This document shows positions 56,941-64,000 of a stretch of 64,000 nucleotides of DNA, one piece after another. Location: positions 39,714,421 through 39,778,420 of the forward strand of contig NC_069126.1 in assembly GCF_026914265.1 (NCBI RefSeq), in the 5' to 3' direction. The translations under genes and the position numbers were made by a program. The notes under the pieces are model-generated. The model did no database searches. It saw only the letters and a list, made by a program, of their open reading frames with translations, and was not told where the DNA came from. Within the stretch, counting starts at the first letter, position 1. Each line of letters starts with the position of its first letter. The stretch comes from Mya arenaria. Lineage: Eukaryota > Mollusca > Bivalvia > Myida > Myidae.

Positions 56941-57931
56941 TTTAAATTACTTTTACCAAATCATTTTGCTGAACGAAAACATTGCCACATATCAATGTTC
57001 GGTCGTTCAAGAGGAATGTTTGTGATGAATGAAGTTTTGCACTTCGAAACCAAACTAAGAATGCAATGAGCCTAGTACATTTCACTTGTATTTCACAACG
57101 CATCTACATTCTAACATTTTTTTTAAAAATTGCTTGATCTTGCAATATTGATTTCAATTTTCATTCAAGCTGAACTTTAGACATTGACAAAACAACAGGC
57201 TTGCATCTTAAACCGCCGCATAAAGGACAGCGAGAAACGAATCTCGTCGACCCATGCTGGCACGAGCAAACAAATCATTTTGTCAACAGCATTTCACAAA
57301 AATGACACATTTTAAAATGCAGTGCAAATTTTGCTCTTGTACACACTATCAAAATGTTTACCATTTTACCAAGTTATGTTCCAACCAATATCGTAATCAA
57401 TATGACAAGACCAAAGCTTAATAAATTTATGAATTACAAGCAGTATTACTGCTAAAATTTTGTTCAATCACAAATGTTCCTCGGTTTCAGCCGTGACCAA
57501 GTCTGGCTGTTTCTCATAAAAAAAATATAGTGAAAAACCGTTTGACTGTGGTTTCATTGAAAAAAATCGACAGACCAAAATGTAACCAATTTTATGAAAA
57601 AAATGTGTTATCTTTCGTGAACAATACTTTGGATGGCCAAAACAAATAACAACAGTACTCACAATAGCAAACAAGACCCGCGTTACTGGGGTAAGCAAGA
57701 CAGCACAAACATTAAAAGCAAACAGATAAATCAGTATTTCTCCATTTAAATTTCATTTTCGAAATGATTTACTGTATGATAAATTTTCAATGTTCATGTA
57801 AAACACGAAATACAAGTGTTGGAGAATTACTGATAAACAAAAAGCAACGGTACAAAGCACATATAATACAAACAATATTTTAAAACGAACAAGTGTGGAT
57901 AGGTATCTTTTTTCAAATAAACAATGACATT
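56941..57931. other. No gene seen
   Basis: AT-rich; patches related to the sequence after repeat A copy 1. Probably 3' of the minus-strand gene ending at 57932. Confidence 0.4.
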
Positions 57932-60900
57932 TCAAATGGATCGACGAATTCTGTCTGCTGTCTTCTGTCGGATCCCCTGTGTATGGCATCTCATCTGAAA
58001 AAATGAAATGAAACGTGTAAAAGACGAAACATTCATACATACAATAGCACATTAATGTTTACTCTGGTAAATTTTGGTTTCATTTATAACATTGGACTTG
58101 CAGTGAGTTGTAAATGCTTAGTCTTAAAACATATTAACCTTTATCTCAGTTTTGATTTACAAATGACAGAGCAGTACACTAACAACGTGCTTAAAATTAT
58201 GATTTTTTTGACAACTTTTCAATTTTTTCAAAATTTTTGACTTTGGATTTTCACCATAGCGCATTCGCGTTTTAGCTATATACCTACCAAAGCGCATTTG
58301 CGTTTAAGCGATGTAGTTTTTTCACACTGAGTACCCCCCTTATGAAACTTTTTTTTACATTGAATTTAGAACGATTTAGTTGACTCACAAAATTAGGCAC
58401 ACAAAGTGACGATGTACAAGTATTTTGGGGTGACGAGCTTTTTGGTTCGCTCGCCCGACCAAACAAAAACACTTTTAGTATATATATAAGTCTTTTTGTT
58501 TGGCCGGGCGAGGTAACCAAAAAGCTCGTCACCCTAAATTATTTGTACATCGTCACCTGGTTTGCTTAAATTTGTGAGTCGATTTGTCATAAAGAGAGTA
58601 AAATGTATGATAAGATGCTTAGCATCTTCAAATAATTTGACATTCATCTTTTGGTTTGACAAATAAAATGAGTAAAATTTATGATAAATTGTTTAGCATC
58701 TGTAAATAATTTGACATTCATCTTTTGGTTTAACAAATAATAGAGTGAAATGTATGACAAATGCTAAATATCATGAATCGATTCAAGACATGACATTTAG
58801 CATTTGGTTTGACAAATAATAAAGTGAAATGTATGATAAACTGCTTAGCATCTGTAAATAATTTGACGTTCATCTTTTGGTTTGACAAATAATAGAGTGA
58901 AATGTTTGATAAATGCTCAGTATCATGAATCGCTTTGATATTCATCAATTTGTTTTACTAATGAACAAATAATGTCATATGGTTTGACAAAAAAGTAGAT
59001 TGAAATACCATTCATTTGTGATGTTTTACACTTGTGAAATGCAGATCGAATGCATTATTTTTGTGCATATTTAATATGTAACGCATACTTAATATCATTA
59101 CAAAACTTGAATCCTACAGCAATTTATGATCTGTACAATGGAGAGACTTAACCGCAAAATTAAAAGAATTGCCATTCTTGAGGCTAGACTTGCTGTACTC
59201 AAAACAGAGTTACAGTCAGAACTGGAGCAGCTGAACAATTCCAATGACATGACAATGAACTATGGTTCAAAAACATTATCACCTGTACAAACTGAGGTTG
59301 AAGACTGGGGTGACTGCGTAAGGACTTCAGAAATCATCAGCGAGGAGGACTGGGAATCTGAAGCAAACAGGCAGCCCTTCACTCTTGGTGGGACATTCTG
59401 CAAAACGAGAAAATCTACAAACTGGGAAAACAGATGCCCTGTTTGTTTCTCAAAAAACTGTGGACATAAAGTGAACAGATGTTTGTTCAGAGAAGCCGCA
59501 ACTCAGTGATTTATATTCTACATTATTGTTGTATGTACCATATAACACTCGATGAACAAGTTCAAAAACTTTTTATCATATACAACTGGATAAACAAGTT
59601 AAAAAATAAATAAGCACTTTGTATTTTACCTCGTGTTGTTTTACTTCAATGTCCCGAAACCATTTAAACGAACAACTTCCACTGAGGTCAGACCAGCCAT
59701 ACAGAGCTGAAAAAACAAAACATTTCTGTTGAAAAATGAAAACATCAATGAGTGAGTAAAATAAGAACAATACTTGTTCAATTTGTTTGCCACCAAAAAC
59801 ATGAATCTTAAATGATCTTGTTTTCCCTGCCAGATGATATACAATAAAACTTAACAATATAAGCTTCAACTCACTAATTTTCATTTACTAAATATGAACA
59901 CTGGCTAATTAACTTCTATTAAGTCTTTGACCACCAAAGAATATTTGCAGTGAGTTGTAAATGCTTAGTCTCAAAACATATAAACCATTCTTTCAGTTTT
60001 CATTTACAAATAATAGAGCAGAACACTAACAATGTGCTTAAAATTATGATTTATTTGACAACTTTTCATTTTTTTCAAAATTTTTGACTTTGGATTTTCA
60101 CCATAGCGCATTCGTTTTTTAGCTATATACTTACCAAAGCGCATTTGCGTTTAAGCGATGTAGTTTTTTCACACTGAGTACCCCCCTTATGAAACTTTTT
60201 TTTACATTGAATTTAGAACGATTTAGTTGACTCACAAAATTAGGCACACAAAGTGACGATGTACAAGTATTTTGGGGTGACGAGCTTTTTGGTTCGCTCG
60301 CCCGGCCAAACTAAAACACTTTTAGTATATATATAAGTCTTTTTGTTTGGCCGGGCGAGGTAACCAAAAAGCTCGTCACCCTAAATGATTTGTACATCGT
60401 CACCTGGTTTGCTTAAATTTGTGAGTCGATTTGTCATAAAAAGAGTAAAATGTATGATAAATGCTTAGCATCTTCAAATAATTTGACGTTCATCTTTTGG
60501 TTTGACAAATAAAATGAGTAAAATTTATGATAAACTGCTGAGCATGTGTAAATAATTTGACGTTCATCTTTTGGTTTGACAAATAAAATGAGTAAAATTT
60601 ATGATAAACTGCTAAATATCATGAATGGATTTGACACTTAGCATTTGGTTTGACAACTGAAAGAGTGAAATGTATGACAAATGCTAAATGTCATGAATCT
60701 GACACATAGCTGTAATTTTGCTACCATAATGTGAAATAAGTACAAAGAGCAAAATCAAATCATGTTGGTTCAGTGTTTCAGTTTATTAAAGTACCAAGAT
60801 GAGTTAACTTTACTGTTCATTGTAAATTTGAGATTTGTTTCTGATGAAATTTGGTGAAATTACTTACTTGTTATTGACAAAGCAGAACACACTGCATATT

Positions 60901-61416
60901 GGGTGAGCTTCAGGTTATATAGGCTAGGTTACTCCTCACAACTCTGAAACAAAACATTTTATTAACAAAACTGCACATATTGCTTGTTAGTTTTTTACTT
61001 TTTTCATTCCATTAAAAGCATGGCTAAGTGCACATTTCATCCACATCAACAATGTTGAAATAATCCTGAAAACAAAATACTTCCTACATACAAACAGAAA
61101 CAGAAAAACTGTTCACATGCAGAAGGTATTATGTTCCCAACATTTCTTATCATTCACAACAGGAACAAAATTATGCATTTATGGCATTGGTAGATATCAA
61201 ACACAAACTGAAAATTTATCTAATAGCAGTTCAATGTAATAAATCAAACACAGTGTCTGTTATTAGATAAATTATCAGTTTATAAAAATTATTCCAAGCA
61301 TATTTCCAAACAGACTAAGCACTGAGATTATGATATGACAGTTCATTTCATGGAATTAATTTTCAGTGATTTTACTTACTTGTAAATGTACTTTCTTGGG
61401 TACTGCCTTCAACCAT
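57932..61416 (-). CDS. Candidate spliced small gene (58 aa), unknown
   Basis: Minus-strand coding pieces are 61416-61380 (ATG GTT GAA..., donor ACAA/GTAAGT), 59706-59630 (acceptor TTTTTTCAG, donor GAG/GTAAAA) and 57994-57932 (acceptor TTTCATTTTTTCAG, stop TGA). Junction phases are 1 and 0 and match, and the total is 177 bp. The product begins MVEGSTQESTFT, has LYGWSDLSGSCSFKWFRD in the middle exon, and ends in a basic tail (GIRQKTADRIRRSI). A non-coding first exon ends at 61860 before GTAAGTATG. A further acceptor/donor pair (about 60862-60943) would introduce a stop if included. No signal peptide or membrane segment. The last intron holds an opposite-strand gene (59126-59509) and spans direct repeat B. 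Not recognised. Confidence 0.4.
58098..58980. repeat. Long direct repeat B, copy 1
   Basis: TTGCAGTGAGTTGTAAATGC opens it. The shared part runs through CACACTGAGTACCCCCC, the 199-bp hairpin and a tail of sub-repeats (TTTGACATTCATCTTTTGGT, about 95-105 bp apart). It matches 59945-60715 at about 90 percent or better. Confidence 0.85.
58382..58580. repeat. 199-bp hairpin with AT-rich loop, copy 1
   Basis: Arms of about 85 bp start GACTCACAAAATTAGGCAC and end AATTTGTGAGTC. The best-paired part is GGTGACGAGCTTTTTGGTT against AACCAAAAAGCTCGTCACC. The loop is ACTTTTAGTATATATATAAG. Such a structure could be a foldback element end, a transcribed hairpin RNA, or a replication or recombination site. 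Confidence 0.85.
59126..59509 (+). CDS. Small coiled-coil/zinc-knuckle-like protein (127 aa)
   Basis: Single-exon frame; the second ATG (MERLNRKIKRIAILEARLAV) may be the true start. Residues about 5-40 have heptad-like leucine/isoleucine spacing and look like a coiled coil. The middle is acidic (VEDWGDCVRTSEIISEEDWE). The C terminus has RCPVCFSKNCGHKVNRC, a C-x2-C-x6-H-x4-C arrangement that resembles a CCHC zinc knuckle with two extra residues. Coiled coil plus zinc knuckle suggests a nucleic-acid-binding multimer, as in gag-like or Rec-type proteins, but I cannot name a family. It lies between the two copies of direct repeat B and inside an intron of the opposite-strand gene at 57932-61416. 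Confidence 0.55.
   Translation: MICTMERLNRKIKRIAILEARLAVLKTELQSELEQLNNSNDMTMNYGSKTLSPVQTEVEDWGDCVRTSEIISEEDWESEANRQPFTLGGTFCKTRKSTNWENRCPVCFSKNCGHKVNRCLFREAATQ
59945..60715. repeat. Long direct repeat B, copy 2
   Basis: Same orientation as copy 1. It includes the second hairpin and sub-repeats with TTTGACGTTCATCTTTTGGT. The two copies enclose about 965 bp holding the gene at 59126 and one exon of the opposite gene. Confidence 0.85.
60229..60427. repeat. 199-bp hairpin with AT-rich loop, copy 2
   Basis: Same length and pairing as the hairpin at 58382, with a few substitutions. Several of them (for example GCCCGGCC against GGCCGGGC) improve the pairing compared with copy 1. Confidence 0.85.
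60716..61379. other. Intron of the minus-strand gene; one optional exon
   Basis: An acceptor (ATGTTTTGTTTCAG) and donor (ATAACAA/GTAAGTAA) bracket about 60862-60943 on the minus strand. The piece has early stops in all frames and may be a non-coding or poison exon. Another acceptor (TTTTGTTTTCAG) lies at about 61067. Confidence 0.35.
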
Positions 61417-61859
61417 TTTGATCACCAGCTTTCTGACACACAGGATGACTGCATCTGAACTGCCGTCTCTGGTTTAAAAAAAATAATTTTCAACATATTT
61501 TTCAAACAAACAAATAGAAGAAGATATTTATCAATCTCGCATGATTTGCCATTTCTTATTTCTGTCAGTTTGGTCCCTAAACAAAGTTAAAATCATTCAA
61601 AATATGACATAAACAAGACAAGAGATATGAATTAACACCGCTTACTATGTTTTTCAACATATCTAGCCGAGAATTAAAGTTTCTAAAATCGGCTTCGAGA
61701 ATGTTCGAAACATTCTAAAACGAGCTGGGAGCAATTTCTTTTGACAGAAGTTTTTATGGAATTCAATAGATACATCGACAAAACTTGCTGGTAATATGAT
61801 ACATCATATATTTAGACACAATTTCTCATAAAACTTTTAAACATTCATGTCATACTTAC

Positions 61860-61965
61860 CGCAGGAAAGCTGGAAATACGACCTTCACAATTTATTTTTC
61901 AAGATGGCCGACCAGCGCACAGCGAGAACTCTGCAATATGACGTCATACATATCACGTCATATCA
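61860..61965 (-). promoter_or_regulatory. CRE and YY1-type promoter with non-coding first exon
   Basis: TGACGTCA (61939-61946, full CRE) and CACGTCA (61954-61960) lie just upstream, on the minus strand, of GGCCATCTTGAAA (about 61899-61909), a YY1 motif typical of sites just after a transcription start. A strong donor GTAAGTATG follows exon sequence ending at 61860. Together they mark a TATA-less start for the gene at 57932-61416. Confidence 0.55.
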
Positions 61966-62690
61966 TTCCATGAATTGCATTATTTATTTATTTTTTAAAC
62001 TTTTACGAAAATAAAGAAAATACACTCATTAAAAATAATTTAAAATTATCTTAATCATGTATTATGTATCGTTTTATGAAATTAAACAATAGGAAAAAAA
62101 AAGTTTGTTCATTTTCAGAAAAACGAAATCGAAAGTAGAAATATTTTCTGAAATTGGAAATGTTTAAAACCTCGTAAAATCATTTATATCTCTTGTATAT
62201 GCATAAACCCGGCTTGATTCAATCGCGAACACATTATAGAAACTATAACTACCAAGGTCGTACCTTCAAAACACAGAAAATATCCCAAATTTTACACACA
62301 AAGAGTATTGTTTACATGGTTCAACCGTATCCAAGTGAATACGACAGACAACACTTTCCCTTATAATAATCAGCTCAGTATAGCTTGTACCGAAAATCGT
62401 AACATTAGTCTGTGATTGTTTTACTTTATTTCATGTTTTATTTTGCTTGAGTATCGTACTTTGTAGCATTTTACGATACATTCTGTGTATCTTTGAGGAG
62501 TTATGCATAGCGATTTGCACATATATATATGACTATATGACCATTACTCGTTTGATAACAATGAGCAAGCATAGTTGTTCTTGAAGCTTAAGTGATTCCA
62601 ACTAGATTACTATAGATAAACACAATAAAACACGAACAGTTCATACATTTTATTTTGTTACTAATCATTGTCTGTTCATCACTCAATTTA
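61966..62690. other. No gene seen
   Basis: AT-rich intergenic sequence between two minus-strand genes. Confidence 0.5.
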
Positions 62691-63077
62691 TTAACAACGT
62701 TTTGGCACAAACTGTCTCCCACGCCTGGCGAAGAACTGGCGAAGTGCTTCGTGATTCTCATTTCTCTCTAAGTCTCTGCTACTGAGCTTTTCAACAACTT
62801 TGTAAGTTTTGTCAACACTCGACGAGTCTTCTTGCACCAAACACACCAAACAGGGGTACAGTTCAGGGCACTGATGGCTTGGGGCTTTCTGTTCTGTTTT
62901 CTCAGCATCCCCCTTGTTGAAACAAATCAAACATGGATAAAGTTTCGGGCACGTGTGGATTTCAGTTGCCTTATTAATGTTCGCATTCAATTGCACACTG
63001 TCCATATTTTTTTGTTTTGCATCAGACCTTCTTAGCAACTTCTTTAAACACGTTTTGATGGTTTTCTTGAAACCCAT
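62691..63077 (-). CDS. Small protein with duplicated C-P-x-L-Y-P-C-L-x-C motif (128 aa)
   Basis: The ATG at 63077 has A at -3 and G at +4 (AATTATGGG). A TATATA lies about 10 bp upstream, and AATAAA overlaps the stop codon (about 62686-62693). The N terminus is basic (MGFKKTIKTCLKKLLRRS). Residues about 43-90 contain the motif twice, CPKLYPCLICFNKGD and CPELYPCLVCLVQED, about 26 residues apart, each ending in acidic residues. The C terminus is charged and ends RRGRQFVPKRC. Four cysteines in two C-x2-C pairs preceded by CP suggest metal binding. I do not know a family with this motif. A stop overlapping its poly(A) signal is unusually compact for an animal gene. Confidence 0.55.
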   Translation of the reverse strand: MGFKKTIKTCLKKLLRRSDAKQKNMDSVQLNANINKATEIHTCPKLYPCLICFNKGDAEKTEQKAPSHQCPELYPCLVCLVQEDSSSVDKTYKVVEKLSSRDLERNENHEALRQFFARRGRQFVPKRC

Positions 63078-63388
63078 AATTTGTATATATTAGATCAGTA
63101 GGTTTTGACAAGTATGACATGAGAAGAAAAGATAAGTTTATATATGAACTATATTCGTTCCACTCATTGCATTATTTTAAGCCATGGACCATGCAATCTA
63201 CAATGCTAGGTACAGTGCTTGCTACTATGTTACTATGCTTCTATTTTTCAATCGAGATAAAACAAACAATCAAATTGCATTTCAACGCATTTATTCAAAG
63301 TTAAAACATCAAAACAATTGTTTGAACCTTTTCATTCGGAAAGCACTTAATGAAGTATCATCATGTTTGAGCGGATTGAAAACTAATG
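63078..63388. other. No gene seen
   Basis: Spacer between two minus-strand small genes; AT-rich. Confidence 0.45.
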
Positions 63389-63739
63389 TCAATTCTTGTT
63401 TTCGCTCACAAAAATACTTGGTTCAATTTCGTCAATTTTTACTTCCTCGTCTACGGTCTCAATGTCTTCAAAATTATCACTATCATAACAGTAACCGTCA
63501 CAAACGCAGCAATTTCTCATATAACAAACTGCCCCGTCTGGGTTGTCATCTTGCATGGATTCGATTTCGCTCGATTTTTGTTCTTCAGCATCTCGCAAAT
63601 AATCTTCTGCCATCTCCATCATTTTTTCATATTCATTGATATCATTCATGGGTTGCTGAGAACAAGATTCGCTTTTTTGCTCGTTTTCACTGGTGTTCTC
63701 ACAAGGCGTTGTTTGCTGTGTCGATGCTTGACTGGACAT
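63389..63739 (-). CDS. Small acidic cysteine-cluster protein (116 aa)
   Basis: The ATG at 63739 has A at -3. The product starts with a glutamine/serine-rich disordered stretch (MSSQASTQQTTPCENTSENE). It then has a helical acidic segment (INEYEKMMEMAEDYLRDAEE), a cysteine cluster CYMRNCCVCDGYC and a strongly acidic tail (DNFEDIETVDEEVKIDEIE). It ends at TGA. No signal peptide or membrane segment. It lies 0.3 kb upstream of, and on the same strand as, the gene at 62691, and shares with it small size, single exon and a short cysteine motif. Possibly transcription-related by its acidity, but this is a guess. Not recognised. Confidence 0.5.
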   Translation of the reverse strand: MSSQASTQQTTPCENTSENEQKSESCSQQPMNDINEYEKMMEMAEDYLRDAEEQKSSEIESMQDDNPDGAVCYMRNCCVCDGYCYDSDNFEDIETVDEEVKIDEIEPSIFVSENKN

Positions 63740-64000
63740 AATTGTTTGAGAATGTGTATGACAAGTAACAAATTTTCAGCCCTTATAATAAGAATAAAAT
63801 AATTCACTAGTAAATCGCATTCCATGATATAAATCGAAAATAAAACTGACATTGAACTCGCTCACAATAGAAATATGACGGACATAAGCAACCTTAATTT
63901 ACAAATTACCGGCTTCGTAGCGAGACTATGTATGGGTGATAACAAGCACGAGTCTACGTTCAAAGAAATCGTCTCGATACTTGACAATATCGAAAAAACA
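63740..64000. other. Window end, nothing supported
   Basis: A short frame at the very end on the plus strand (from ATGACGGACATAAGC, about 63873) may continue past the window. Confidence 0.3.

Noticed and set aside
58098-60715. Repeat B copies as LTRs of a small LTR retroelement
   Set aside because: No TG...CA borders, no target duplication, no primer-binding site or polypurine tract that I can see. Reported only as direct repeats.

Overview
The window looks like nuclear DNA of a lophotrochozoan animal, most probably a bivalve mollusc. It is AT-rich, has GT-AG introns and Pol III-type tRNA genes, and is packed with dispersed repeats whose ends I recall from bivalve genomes: GGACGGACGG-rich tails, arrays of GTGACCTTGACCTT, palindromic elements starting TTAAAGCTGCA, and tRNA-headed SINEs. 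That placement is from memory, not from a database search.

Layout. 0-7 kb: nested repeats, including an expanded array of about 19 units inside an inverted-repeat-bounded element. 7.4-8.7 kb: minus-strand coding remnants split by a SINE. 8.8-27 kb: mostly non-coding, with several families of non-autonomous inverted-repeat elements, microsatellites, and one candidate four-exon plus-strand transcript (21.3-23.1 kb). 27-38.6 kb: a 5'-truncated LINE cut in two by a very young Ty3/gypsy-type LTR retrotransposon (29018-38337) that has a 4-bp target duplication and LTRs differing at about 3 of 629 positions. 38.6-44.3 kb: an inverted-repeat element, a repeat rich in nuclear-receptor-like half sites, a 39-bp minisatellite, a near-perfect 67-bp palindrome and a SINE.

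44.7-50.4 kb holds host exons: two plus-strand coding pieces flanking or overlapping a 3.2-kb element built of GCTTCGC/GCGAAGC palindromes, with a CCAAT/GC-box/YY1-like promoter inside it, and a minus-strand immunoglobulin-domain exon. 51.7-64 kb is the least ordinary part. It has small intronless cysteine-rich reading frames, a broken RING-like remnant, a tandem pair of tRNA-Leu genes (anticodons TAA and CAA), long direct repeats, two copies of a 199-bp hairpin with an AT-rich loop, and a spliced minus-strand gene with a CRE/YY1 promoter whose intron contains an oppositely oriented gene.

Most of the window is transposon-shaped. The host genes I can support are small or partial, and none but the tRNAs, the Ig exon and the transposon enzymes belongs to a family I recognise. 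All exon models rest on splice signals and reading-frame continuity seen by eye.
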